The translations under genes and the position numbers were made by a program. From assembly GCA_019419485.1 (NCBI GenBank), contig DXZV01000001.1, forward strand, positions 2,103 to 59,070: a DNA stretch of 56,968 bases, given 5' to 3'. The notes beneath the pieces were generated by a model. The model searched no databases and was not told where the DNA came from. It saw nothing but the letters and a program-made list of their open reading frames with translations. Positions 16,164 to 24,409 of the stretch are shown here, piece by piece. This DNA comes from Collinsella sp. (lineage in GTDB: Bacteria; Actinomycetota; Coriobacteriia; Coriobacteriales; Coriobacteriaceae). Each line of letters opens with the position of its first letter. Position 1 is the first letter of the stretch.

Positions 16164-16607
16164 TTACGCGAGTTTGGCTCCGACGATCTTTGCCGCGGCC
16201 GGCTTATCGAAGTTGCCGCCAGTGGCCTTGCCGAGTGCACCCATAACCTGGCCCATCTGCTTCTTGGACGTGGCGCCCAGCTCGGCGATGACCTGCTCGA
16301 TCAGAGCCTCGAGCTCCTCGCCCGAAACCTGCGCGGGCAGCAGGCTCTCCAGAATCTTGACCTGCTCGGTCAGGTTGTCGGTACGCTCCTGGTCGGTGCC
16401 GGCCTTGATGGACATCTCCAGTGTCTCGCTCGTCTGCTTGATCAGACGCTTGATCATGCTGTTGACGTCTTCCTCGGTCACATCGCGGCGCTCATTGACC
16501 TCGATATTCTTCACCTCGGCCTTAACCTGGCGAATGATGGACAGGCGAACCTTGTCCTTGGCCTTCATGGCCGCGATCATTTCCTTCTGCAGCTCTTCGT
16601 TGGTCAT
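16164..16607 (-). CDS. yqeY: GatB/YqeY domain protein
   Basis: The 147-residue helical protein matches the YqeY family: MKAKDKVRLSIIRQVKAEVKN at the N-terminus and the C-terminal domain with SKKQMGQVMGALGKATGGNFD, homologous to the tail of the GatB amidotransferase subunit. That tail is thought to bind tRNA; the free protein has no settled role. The ATG at 16607 has AGAGGA before it; a TTG six bases earlier is an alternative. It follows the foldase gene by 54 bases on the same strand. In many Gram-positive bacteria yqeY sits near rpsU, which is not seen here. Confidence 0.9.
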   Translation of the reverse strand: MTNEELQKEMIAAMKAKDKVRLSIIRQVKAEVKNIEVNERRDVTEEDVNSMIKRLIKQTSETLEMSIKAGTDQERTDNLTEQVKILESLLPAQVSGEELEALIEQVIAELGATSKKQMGQVMGALGKATGGNFDKPAAAKIVGAKLA

Positions 16608-16661
16608 CTGCAAATCCTCTCTAATAGCGTGGGCGGCACTCGCGCGAGCACCGCCCCATGA

Positions 16662-17882
16662 TTACTCAGTCGTCGACGAATCGTCGGTCGAACTCTTGGT
16701 GATGCCCTTCAGACTCACGTTATAGGGTACGTCCTTGGGCATGGGGTTGACGGTAATGTCGGCGTCCTTCTTGTACTGCCCCAGCCACTCACTGTACGCG
16801 GTACTGGCCGCCTGCGTCTTCACCACGTTGGAGACGTACTTCTTGATGGCCTTGGGCACCTGGTTGATGTCATCAACCTGATTATCGACATGGAAGTAGT
16901 CGGTGCACTTGATGATGTGGTAGCCATAGGTCGACTCGATGACTTCGCTCACGTCGCCCTTGTTGAGCCCCTCGAGCGCCGTCTGGTAGCTGTCGACAAA
17001 GGTGGTGAGCTTATCCCAGCCCACATCGCCCTTCTTCTCCTTGGAACCGGTGTCCTCGGAGTACTGCTCAACGGCGTCCTCAAAGCTCAGCTCACCGGAG
17101 TTGATCTTGTCCAGGCACTCCTGCGCCTTGGCCTTGGCGGCAGCCTTGTCCTCGTCGGAAGCGTCGGAATCAACCTTGATCAGGATGTTCGACGAGCGAC
17201 GGGCGTCGTTGTAGCTGGACAGGTTTTCGTTGATGTAATCGACAATCTCGCTGTCCTTGGGTTTGCTCGTGGGCGCGACGGCATCCTTGAGTTTCTGCTG
17301 CGCCAGACTCTCCTTGAGCGAATCCTTGTAGGTATCCTCGGTATAGCCGTAGGTCTTGAGGGTCTTCTTAAAGGCCTTGGCACCGCCCGCGCTCTTGCAC
17401 GCGTCCTTCCAAGCCTTCTCGACCTCCTCGTCCGACACCGTCACGCCGTTCTCCTTCTGTGCCTGTTGAAGCAGAATCTGCTGCGTGTAGGAGTCGATGA
17501 GTTGCTTGCGATACTTCTTGGGCGTGAGGTCGTTGTCGACCAGATACTGCGCCCAGTCCTTGTCCTTGGTGTAGCCGTAGGACGTGCGCATGCTCATGAT
17601 CTGCTTGGTCACGGTGTCCTCGGTGAGGTTGGTGCCGTTGATAGTAGCAGCAACACCGCCGGTCAGCTTGTAGCCCGAGGTGTCCTCGGCCTGCGACATA
17701 AGGCCGGAGCACGCCATCGCCGAGACGGAAAGCAGCATCGCCAGCACGCCGATGACCACCAGAACGATCTTGACGGTCTTGGACACGCGGGTCTTGCGCT
17801 GCTTCTTGCGAGAGTTGGAGGCGGCGCGAGCCTGCTGCTCGGGCGTCGGCTCGAGTGCGGGGTTCTTTTTCTTATTTGCCAT
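16662..17882 (-). CDS. Membrane-anchored parvulin-type peptidyl-prolyl isomerase (PrsA/SurA-like)
   Basis: The 406-residue protein has a basic cytosolic tail (1-36), one membrane segment (about 37-60) ending in SAMACSG, a SurA-type N-terminal chaperone region (about 75-200), and a parvulin domain (about 215-320) with SSNILIKVD, EDAVEQYSEDTGS, KGDVGW and YGYHIIKC. It probably helps exported proteins fold outside the membrane. The Cys after the hydrophobic stretch could be lipidated, but the lipobox is poor and the long tail argues for a simple anchor. GAAAGG precedes the ATG at 17882. Confidence 0.86.
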   Translation of the reverse strand: MANKKKNPALEPTPEQQARAASNSRKKQRKTRVSKTVKIVLVVIGVLAMLLSVSAMACSGLMSQAEDTSGYKLTGGVAATINGTNLTEDTVTKQIMSMRTSYGYTKDKDWAQYLVDNDLTPKKYRKQLIDSYTQQILLQQAQKENGVTVSDEEVEKAWKDACKSAGGAKAFKKTLKTYGYTEDTYKDSLKESLAQQKLKDAVAPTSKPKDSEIVDYINENLSSYNDARRSSNILIKVDSDASDEDKAAAKAKAQECLDKINSGELSFEDAVEQYSEDTGSKEKKGDVGWDKLTTFVDSYQTALEGLNKGDVSEVIESTYGYHIIKCTDYFHVDNQVDDINQVPKAIKKYVSNVVKTQAASTAYSEWLGQYKKDADITVNPMPKDVPYNVSLKGITKSSTDDSSTTE

Positions 17883-17950
17883 AGTTGGCCTTTCGCATAA
17901 CGAATCGAACAAACGCCATTGTGTCACAACGCAGCCCCCGCGGCACGCTT

Positions 17951-18095
17951 GGTGCATTGGGGACAGGTTAATCTGCACCATTTTGGTGCAAAGGGGACAG
18001 CTCTGGCAGCCGGCAGTTAGGGACGTTCCTTTTCTGCCGGCAGTTAGGGACAGTCCCCAAGTGCCGGCACATAAGGAACGTCCCTAGGTGCCGGC
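17951..18095. repeat. Array of GGGAC-core palindromes with a 27-nt period
   Basis: GCCGGC occurs at 18009, 18036, 18063 and 18090, exactly 27 bases apart, separated by three 21-base cores. Cores one and two run AGTTAGGGAC...; core three is in the opposite orientation (ends ...GTCCCTAGGT). Adjacent palindromes share their GCCGGC arms. A further related palindrome with GGTGCA/TGCACC arms (17951-17979) precedes them. The array fills the 220-base gap between the foldase gene and the PTS EIIA gene; no gene is present in it. Confidence 0.78.
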
Positions 18096-18106
18096 TTAGC
18101 CCCACC

Positions 18107-18571
18107 TTAGAAGTGGCGGCGGATGGCGTCGACCATGCCCTGCGGCGTGGTCTGGCCGAGCACGTCGGCTGCGGCATCGGCGTCCATAAAGATGTTCATG
18201 AGCGCCTGCAGAGCCTCGACCTGGCCGCCCGGCTCGGCGATGCCCAGATTGATGACGATCTGCGCCGGCACCGGAGCGCCCATGCCAGCCATAGCGTTAA
18301 ATGTCACGGGCGCGGAGGGCTTCACCACCGCGATATAGGGCTTGGCCACAAACCCCGGATCGGTATGCGGAATGGCAATGTTTGCCGCCGGCATGGCAAG
18401 ACCCGTGGGATAGGCATCCTCGCGCGTGCGAACGGCGTCGAGCCAACCGTCGGCAATGTAGCCGCGCGGAGCAAGCTCACTCTCGAGTTGCGCAAACACC
18501 TCACCCGGCGTCGCACACTCCCAATCAAAAAACACCAGCTCAGGCGTAAACAACGCTTCGTTATCCGCCAT
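18107..18571 (-). CDS. Orphan PTS EIIA domain protein (fructose/mannitol type)
   Basis: The 154-residue protein is a single EIIA-type-2 domain. The phosphorylatable His lies in NIAIPHTDP, preceded by TREDAYPTGLAMPA, the usual pattern of family 2 EIIA proteins. It would take phosphate from HPr and pass it to an EIIB, or act as a regulator. No matching EIIB or EIIC gene is adjacent; the next gene is purN. GAGAGGTGAGCGC precedes the start. The only other PTS in the window (34-37 kb) is of the mannose type and has its own unrelated EIIA. Confidence 0.87.
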   Translation of the reverse strand: MADNEALFTPELVFFDWECATPGEVFAQLESELAPRGYIADGWLDAVRTREDAYPTGLAMPAANIAIPHTDPGFVAKPYIAVVKPSAPVTFNAMAGMGAPVPAQIVINLGIAEPGGQVEALQALMNIFMDADAAADVLGQTTPQGMVDAIRRHF

Positions 18572-18589
18572 GCGCTCACCTCTCTCACC

Positions 18590-18624
18590 TAGTCATTCAG
18601 GAACGTCCCCGATGACTGCCCAAA
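18590..18624. repeat. Small palindrome with GGGGACGTTCC core
   Basis: AGTCAT and ATGACT flank TCAGGAACGTCCCCG, followed by GCCCAAAAC. It belongs to the same small family as 15956-15992 and lies between the PTS EIIA gene and purN. Confidence 0.55.
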
Positions 18625-18696
18625 ACAAAAGGTGGCCACGCGCGCCTTGGCGCCAATGACCACCCTGACCACTCAACTAAATTGTACTGTGCGCCG

Positions 18697-19398
18697 CTAG
18701 ACGCGGGGCGCATCAATTGCGACCTTGCCGCTCTCCAGCACGTGGACGCGGCCGTCGGCGAGCATTTGCACGACCTCGGGATACAGCACGTGCTCAATCG
18801 CGTGGATGTGCTCCTCGAGCGCGTCGACATCCCAGCCCTCCTCGACAGCCAGCGCACGCTGGGCGATGATGGGACCGTTGTCGTAGACCTCGTTGGCAAA
18901 ATGCACGGTCACGCCAGTTACCTTGACGCCGCGCGCAAAGGCATCGTCAATCGCATGCGCACCGGTAAAGCTCGGCAGCAGCGCCGGATGCAAGTTGACC
19001 ACGCGGTTGGGAAACGCCGCCAGCAGCGGTGTGTGCACCATGCGCATATAGCCGGCCATCACCACGTACTCGCAGCCGCGCTCGAGCAGCTCGTGCGCGA
19101 TGATCTCGTCGGCGGCAATAGGGTCGGCATAGACATCCTTGGACAGCGTGAGCGTCTGGATGCCCGCGCGCTCAGCGCGCTGCAAACCCTTAGCCGAAGG
19201 ACGGCTCGACACCACAAGCTCAATCGAGGCGTTGAGCTTACCGGCGGCGATCAGATCGATCAGCGCCTGCAGGTTGGTACCCGAACCGCTGATGAGCACA
19301 CCGATCTTGAGCGGCTCGACCGTATCGGTGCCGGTCGGACGGGTGTAGGGCACAAAGCCCAGGCCCTCACTAGCAGCCATCTGCTCGTTAGCGCTCAT
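18697..19398 (-). CDS. purN: Phosphoribosylglycinamide formyltransferase
   Basis: PurN adds a formyl group from 10-formyltetrahydrofolate to GAR, the third step of purine synthesis. The 233-residue protein has IGVLISGSGTNLQALID near residue 32, the catalytic block VVNLHPALLPSFTGAH with the Asn and His, and GVTVHFANEVYDNGPIIAQ. It has about 28 extra N-terminal residues before the usual start; a downstream start is possible. The gene overlaps purM by 11 bases, so the two are co-translated. Confidence 0.95.
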   Translation of the reverse strand: MSANEQMAASEGLGFVPYTRPTGTDTVEPLKIGVLISGSGTNLQALIDLIAAGKLNASIELVVSSRPSAKGLQRAERAGIQTLTLSKDVYADPIAADEIIAHELLERGCEYVVMAGYMRMVHTPLLAAFPNRVVNLHPALLPSFTGAHAIDDAFARGVKVTGVTVHFANEVYDNGPIIAQRALAVEEGWDVDALEEHIHAIEHVLYPEVVQMLADGRVHVLESGKVAIDAPRV

Positions 19399-20491
19399 CG
19401 GAGTACACGACCTTACCGGAACCCTCGACGCACTCGCCCACGCGGAACGGCTTCTCGCCCAGCGCGACCAGGGCTTCGGTAACCGCGGCCTCGTCCTCGG
19501 GGGCGACGATCAGGCACAGGCCGACGCCCATGTTGAAGGTCTTGCATGCCTCGTTGGGCGCGAGCTCGGCCTGACGCGACACGTAGGTGATGACGGGCGG
19601 AACGTCCCAACCCATCTCGGCGCCGTTGCGGGTGACCACGGCGTCGACGTCGTCGGCGAGTGCACGGTTGAGGTTCTCGGTAATACCGCCGCCGGTGATG
19701 TGGGCGATAGCATGCACGTTGACGCCGCCGCGCAGCAGCTCCAGGATCGGCTTGACGTAGATGCGCGTGGGGGCCAACAGAGCGTCTGCCAGCGATGCAC
19801 CGCCGAGCTCCTCGAGCGGACGGATCAGCTCCTCGGCCTTAGCGGCGGCCTCGGGCGTGCCCGGCTTAATGCCGTCGACGCCAATGACCTTACGCACGAG
19901 CGAGTAGCCGTTGGAGTGCACGCCGGTGGAAGGCAGGCCCAGGATCACATCGCCCGGGCGGACGTTTGCGGGGTCGAGCATCTTGGGACGGTCGACGACG
20001 CCCACGGTAAATCCGGCAAGGTCGTAGTCGGCAGGAGCCATGACGCCCGGGTGCTCGGCCATCTCACCGCCCACGAGCGCGCAGCCCGCGAGCTTGCAGC
20101 CGTCGGCCACACCCTTGATGATCTTTGCCATGTGCTCGGCCTCGATGTGACCGATGGCGACGTAGTCCAGGAAGAACAGCGGCTCGGCGCCCGAAGCCAG
20201 AATGTCGTTGACGCACATAGCGACCAGGTCCTGGCCCACCGTCTCGTGACGGTCCATGATCTGGGCGAGCACGAGCTTGGTGCCCACGCCGTCGGTACCG
20301 CTAATCAGGATCGGGTCTTCCATATCCTTAAGCGCGGCAGCCGAGAACAGGCCACCGAAGCCGCCGATGCCGCCGATAACCTCGGGGCGATTGGTGTCCT
20401 TGACCATCTGCTTAATCGCGTCGACGGCGCGGCCGCCCTCAGCGGTATCGACGCCGGCATCCTCATACGTCACATGCTTGCTGTCGCTCAT
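19388..20491 (-). CDS. purM: Phosphoribosylformylglycinamidine cyclo-ligase (AIR synthetase)
   Basis: PurM closes the imidazole ring using ATP. The 367-residue protein shows GIGGFGGLFSA, SGTDGVGTKLVLAQ, DLVAMCVNDILASGAEPLFFLDY, GEMAEHPGVM, GLPSTGVHSNGYSLVR and HITGGGITENLNR, all typical. RBS AGGAAGG precedes the ATG. It lies between purF (upstream, 157 bases away across a repeat fragment) and purN (overlapping). Confidence 0.97.
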   Translation of the reverse strand: MSDSKHVTYEDAGVDTAEGGRAVDAIKQMVKDTNRPEVIGGIGGFGGLFSAAALKDMEDPILISGTDGVGTKLVLAQIMDRHETVGQDLVAMCVNDILASGAEPLFFLDYVAIGHIEAEHMAKIIKGVADGCKLAGCALVGGEMAEHPGVMAPADYDLAGFTVGVVDRPKMLDPANVRPGDVILGLPSTGVHSNGYSLVRKVIGVDGIKPGTPEAAAKAEELIRPLEELGGASLADALLAPTRIYVKPILELLRGGVNVHAIAHITGGGITENLNRALADDVDAVVTRNGAEMGWDVPPVITYVSRQAELAPNEACKTFNMGVGLCLIVAPEDEAAVTEALVALGEKPFRVGECVEGSGKVVYSDER

Positions 20492-20606
20492 CTGAGCCTT
20501 CCTCTCCCACTACCGTGGCGCCGCGCGGGCGCCAAACGGTGCTCATAGTTGTCCTCGATTCGGTGCATGCCATAACAGCACGCGCCGTCATATCAACAAA
20601 ACAGCA

Positions 20607-20653
20607 GGTAAAACCTACCAAAATAAACCTGTCCCCATATGGCAGGTTTTATG
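20607..20653. repeat. Partial copy of the GGGACAGGTTTATTT element end
   Basis: Read on the minus strand, this stretch contains TAAAACCTGCCA, GGGGACAGGTTTATTTTGG and TAGGTTTTA, matching the end of the 198-bp element at 9072-9269. It sits in the gap between purF and purM and reaches into the last codons of purF. Confidence 0.65.
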
Positions 20654-22319
20654 CCTCGCCGTGCTCCTCTTCCCAGCTGCGGTCGTCGTATTTCTCGATC
20701 ACGGCGTCGTCGTCAAAGTGCAGCGGCTTGTCCAGGTTGCGGGGCTTAAAGCCCTCCATAAACTTGTCGCGGCCAAAGCTCTCGGGAATCGCCACGGGGT
20801 AGCGGCCGGTAAAGCACGCATCGCAGTAACCGCCCTTGGGCATGACCTTAAGCAGGCCCTCGACCGAAAGGAAGGCCAGCGAATCGGCGCCGATATACTC
20901 GCAAATCTCGTCGACCGTCTTGTTGGCGCTGATAAGCTGCGACTGCACGTCGGTATCGATACCGTAGAAGCACGGCCAGATGACCTCGGGCGAGTTGATG
21001 CGGATATGAATCTCCTTGGCGCCGGCGTTGCGCAGCATCTTGACGAGCTGCACCATGGTGGTGCCGCGCACGATGGAGTCGTCGATGACGACCAGGCGCT
21101 TGCCCTCGATGTTGTCGCGCAGCGGGTTGAGTTTCATACGCACGCCCATGGCGCGCAACTCCTGCGTAGGCTCGATAAACGTACGGCCCACGTAGCGGTT
21201 CTTGATAAGGCCCTCGCCAAAGGGAATACCGCTCTCGTGCGAATACCCCTCCGCAGGCGGCAGGCCGGAGTCGGGCACGCCGATGACCAGGTCGGCCTCG
21301 ACAGGCTCCTCATGTGCCAGCTGACGACCCATGTCGTAACGGCAGGCATAGACGCTCTTGCCGTTCATGATGGAGTCGGGGCGGGCAAAGTAGACCTGCT
21401 CAAAGATGCAGTTGGCGGGCTCTTCGGCTGCAGGCACGCCCTGCTCGGATACCAGGCCCTCGGCGCTGATGCGCAAGATCTCGCCGGGACGGACGTCACG
21501 GACGTACTCGGCACCCACGATGTCGAGTGCGCAGGTCTCGGAAGCAACGACCCAGCCGCCGGCGCGCGTGACACGGACGGCGGAGTCGACCGTCGCGGCG
21601 CCGTCCTGCGACGGCAGCTGCGAAACGGCTGCGGCATCGGCCTGGTCCAGACCCTCGTCCACCAGCTTGCCCAGCACGAGCGGGCGAATGCCGTGTGGAT
21701 CGCGGAATGCGTAGAGCGCCTGCTCGTTGATGAGCGTCATGGCGTAGCCGCCGCGCACGAGCTCCATGGTCTTGCGAATACCCTCGCGCAGGTGGCCCGT
21801 ACGCTGGGTAAAGTAGCCGATAAGCTTGGTCGCGACCTCGGAATCCGAATTGGAGAGGAACGGCACGCCCAGCTCGATCAGCTGACGGCGCAGCTCGTCG
21901 GTGTTGACGAGGGTGCCGTTGTGCGCGAGCGCGATAATGACGCTGTTGATGGTAGAGAGGTGCGGCTGAGAGGCTTCCCAGCTCTTGGCACCGGCGGTGC
22001 CATAGCGCACGTGGCCCACGGCCAGCTGGCCGGAGAGCGTCGACAGGTCGGCGTTGGAGAACACGCGGTCGAGCAGGCCCAGATCTTTGCGGACCATAAC
22101 CGTGCCGCCGTCACCCACGGCGATTCCAGCCGATTCCTGGCCACGGTGCTGCAGCGCACGCAGGCCAAAGTACGTCAGTCGAGCCACGTCGCGATCGGGC
22201 GCCCATACGCCGAAAATGCCACATTCCTCATGCAGCTGGTCGGAGTCCGGATCATACGTCGACATGGTGTTCACCTGTCCCGCGGCACGCTCGGCCGCGC
22301 GGATGGTTTCTTGAGACAT
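20649..22319 (-). CDS. purF: Amidophosphoribosyltransferase
   Basis: PurF starts purine synthesis by making phosphoribosylamine from PRPP and glutamine. The 556-residue protein has a propeptide-like leader, then the catalytic Cys (about residue 33) in EECGIFGVW, glutaminase motifs RALQHRGQESAGI and ALAHNGTLVN, and the PRPP loop VVIDDSIVRGTT. Cys residues near the C-terminus (YCDACFTG) suggest an iron-sulfur form, as in B. subtilis. GAGGGG precedes the ATG; a second ATG at residue 19 with AGGTG is possible. TATAAT on the minus strand at 22367-22362 is a possible -10 box. It heads the operon purF-purM-purN. Confidence 0.96.
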   Translation of the reverse strand: MSQETIRAAERAAGQVNTMSTYDPDSDQLHEECGIFGVWAPDRDVARLTYFGLRALQHRGQESAGIAVGDGGTVMVRKDLGLLDRVFSNADLSTLSGQLAVGHVRYGTAGAKSWEASQPHLSTINSVIIALAHNGTLVNTDELRRQLIELGVPFLSNSDSEVATKLIGYFTQRTGHLREGIRKTMELVRGGYAMTLINEQALYAFRDPHGIRPLVLGKLVDEGLDQADAAAVSQLPSQDGAATVDSAVRVTRAGGWVVASETCALDIVGAEYVRDVRPGEILRISAEGLVSEQGVPAAEEPANCIFEQVYFARPDSIMNGKSVYACRYDMGRQLAHEEPVEADLVIGVPDSGLPPAEGYSHESGIPFGEGLIKNRYVGRTFIEPTQELRAMGVRMKLNPLRDNIEGKRLVVIDDSIVRGTTMVQLVKMLRNAGAKEIHIRINSPEVIWPCFYGIDTDVQSQLISANKTVDEICEYIGADSLAFLSVEGLLKVMPKGGYCDACFTGRYPVAIPESFGRDKFMEGFKPRNLDKPLHFDDDAVIEKYDDRSWEEEHGEA

Positions 22320-22550
22320 GGTATCCCCTCAGAGCCTCGTATTTTTGGCGTTACCCGCCTTATTATACGCACGGCGCGACGTGCTCCCCAGCGCATGAGC
22401 AGCGCTTTTTAAAAGCCCACCGAGCTAATAATCAGTTTTGTTGCCAAACATTTTATCGGTCTGTCCAGTGTAAGCGCCCGCGCCCCCAGATGGCCGCCGC
22501 GTCTGCCGTTGGGGATTACAAAGTTGCAATTGGGACGTTCGTCCTGTCTT

Positions 22551-22579
22551 TTGGCAGGTCGGCGGCGTATCCTTATAAC
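22551..22579 (+). promoter_or_regulatory. Promoter of the CmpB-family gene
   Basis: TTGGCA (22551-22556) and TATAAC (22574-22579) are 17 bases apart, close to the housekeeping sigma consensus, 27 bases before the start codon at 22606. Confidence 0.7.
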
Positions 22580-22605
22580 CTACAACAAAGCGAGAAAGGT
22601 TCTGT

Positions 22606-23835
22606 ATGGATCGAAACGAACTCGACCCTAGCGTCCCCAGCGCCACAGAGGTCAAGAAGATTCCCCTCATCATTAAGGTGTACGCCGTCCTGTGCATCCT
22701 TTCCGGCGTGGGCACGCTCCCGTCGGTCGCTGCCTTTATGTGGCAGGTCATCACGGCACTTGTTAACGGCAACGCCACCGAAAAGCTCGGCGACAACACG
22801 CTCGTCGCAGTCGGCCTTATCGTCGCCGGCATCATGCTCTCTGCGGCAAGTGCCGTCATCCTAATCATCTTTGGCCTGGACCTTATCAAAAACCAGCGCC
22901 GCAACACCGCCCGCCTGTCCTACATCCTTATTGCATTCACCGTCGTCGAGCTTTTGGTCGACGTGATGCTCCAGGGTATCGGGCCCTTCTTGCTGCGCCC
23001 CGCTATTCAGCTCGGCATCCTCATCGTGCTTTCGGCCACCGTCGACCCCACGCTGCGTCAGGAGCGCGAGCTGCAGCGCCGCCTGCAGGAGATGCTCGAC
23101 CGCGATGCCGCCGCCGAGGGCATGCTCGGCCGCGATGAGACCGGCGAGGGCTACATCAAGCTCAACTACTTCAACCTGTTCTGGGTATTCTTCGTCTGCT
23201 GCGTACTGGGACTTATCTTGGAGGACATCTGGCACATGACGGTCAACGACCCGGGCGTCTACCAGGACCGCGCCGGCATGCTGTTTGGCCCTTTCAGCCC
23301 CATCTACGGATTTGGCGCCGTGCTCATGACCATGGTGCTTAACCGCTTCTACAAAAAGAACCCCATCATCATTTTCCTGGTGAGCGCTGTGCTCGGCGCG
23401 AGCTTTGAGGTGTTCGTGGGCTGGTTTATGCAGACCGCGTTTGGCGTGGTCTCGTGGAGCTACTCGCACATAACGTTGTTTGGTTTGCCCGATCCGCTCG
23501 TGGTCCTCACGGGCGGACGCACCTGCACGGGCTTTGCCTGCCTGTGGGGCCTAGGTGGCCTCATCTGGATCAAGCTGCTGCTACCGAGGCTGCTTAAGCT
23601 CATCAACAAGATCCCCTGGAAGAGCCGCTACTCGGCCACCGTCATCTTTACCGTCATTATGCTGGTCGACGGCGTCATGACGCTGCAGTCGCTCGACTAC
23701 TGGTACCAGCGCGTTAACGGCACGGAGCCGGACATTCCCGTCGCACAGTTCTACGGCAAGTATTTCGATAACGACTACATGGAGAACCGCTTCCAGAGCA
23801 TGACCATGAGCCCCAAGGACGCCACGCGCGTTTAG
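22606..23835 (+). CDS. CmpB-family membrane protein (putative ABC transporter permease)
   Basis: The 409-residue protein has four hydrophobic segments in the first 150 residues, a charged linker (about 145-185), and a second membrane part with GMLFGPFSPIYGFGAVL, WSYSHITLFG and TGFACLWGLGGLIWIKLL, the signature of the family often called putative type IV ABC transporter permease. The transport role is not proven, and no ATPase gene is adjacent. AAAGG precedes the ATG. The gene stands alone with its own promoter and terminator, and is convergent with the MoaE-like gene. Confidence 0.8.
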   Translation: MDRNELDPSVPSATEVKKIPLIIKVYAVLCILSGVGTLPSVAAFMWQVITALVNGNATEKLGDNTLVAVGLIVAGIMLSAASAVILIIFGLDLIKNQRRNTARLSYILIAFTVVELLVDVMLQGIGPFLLRPAIQLGILIVLSATVDPTLRQERELQRRLQEMLDRDAAAEGMLGRDETGEGYIKLNYFNLFWVFFVCCVLGLILEDIWHMTVNDPGVYQDRAGMLFGPFSPIYGFGAVLMTMVLNRFYKKNPIIIFLVSAVLGASFEVFVGWFMQTAFGVVSWSYSHITLFGLPDPLVVLTGGRTCTGFACLWGLGGLIWIKLLLPRLLKLINKIPWKSRYSATVIFTVIMLVDGVMTLQSLDYWYQRVNGTEPDIPVAQFYGKYFDNDYMENRFQSMTMSPKDATRV

Positions 23836-23856
23836 CGCCCGCCGCGCCCAAAACGC

Positions 23857-23897
23857 AAAATGCCCGCCGGTATCACACGTACCGGTGGGCATTTTTA
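23857..23897. terminator. Bidirectional terminator between convergent genes
   Basis: AATGCCCGCCGGTA (23859-23872) pairs with TACCGGTGGGCATT (23880-23893), with T residues on one side and A residues on the other. It can end both the CmpB-family gene and the MoaE-like gene. Confidence 0.85.
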
Positions 23898-23925
23898 TAA
23901 ACGATCCTTCTATCGACGCAATCCT

Positions 23926-24342
23926 CTATGCCTCGCGCTCGACCTCACTCACGCATTCGTTCTTGATGGTGCCAACGAGCGCCTGCAGTGCATCGACCAC
24001 GTGTGGGCGAATGTCCCCGCCGATAAGCACGAGCATGATGTCGTCACCTACGGTAAGCTCGCCGCTTGCCAGCCACACGCGCACATAGCCGATACCCGGC
24101 ATCGCGCGCGTAGTCTCGATAGCAGACCGTACCTTTTCGGCGTCGTAGTCAAAGACCATGCCGCCCACCCTGTGGCCTGGCGCCACGCCATCGGTCTCGA
24201 CTCCGCGCACCTCAGCCTTGGGCGTCGCGCGCACCACACCGTTATGCGTCAGATACATCCCACAGCCTGCCGCCGAAGCATCGGCCTTGGCCTCGCGCAG
24301 CCAAGCATCAATCGAAGGCATCAATTTGCCACTCTCGAGCAT
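23926..24342 (-). CDS. MoaE-like protein lacking the catalytic lysines
   Basis: The 138-residue protein resembles the large subunit of molybdopterin synthase: YLTHNGVVRATPK, GGMVFDYDAEKVRSAIE, then VRVWLASGELTVGDDIMLVLIGGDIRPHVVDALQALVGTIK. In true MoaE the C-terminal motif contains catalytic Lys residues (WKKE type); here it reads NECVSEVEREA, without them. No other molybdenum-cofactor gene is in the window. It may be a divergent paralogue with another role. I preferred the second ATG (24342) for its spacing to AGGGAG. Confidence 0.7.
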   Translation of the reverse strand: MLESGKLMPSIDAWLREAKADASAAGCGMYLTHNGVVRATPKAEVRGVETDGVAPGHRVGGMVFDYDAEKVRSAIETTRAMPGIGYVRVWLASGELTVGDDIMLVLIGGDIRPHVVDALQALVGTIKNECVSEVEREA

Positions 24343-24409
24343 CATTTCTCCCTTACCGTCGTCGAGTAGCCAATTTGGGACGGGGCCTTTTTAGCTACTC
24401 TCGAACAAC

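Noticed and set aside
18009..18095. CRISPR array, because of the exact 27-nt period
   Set aside because: The repeated box is only six bases and the cores between the boxes resemble each other, the reverse of CRISPR structure.
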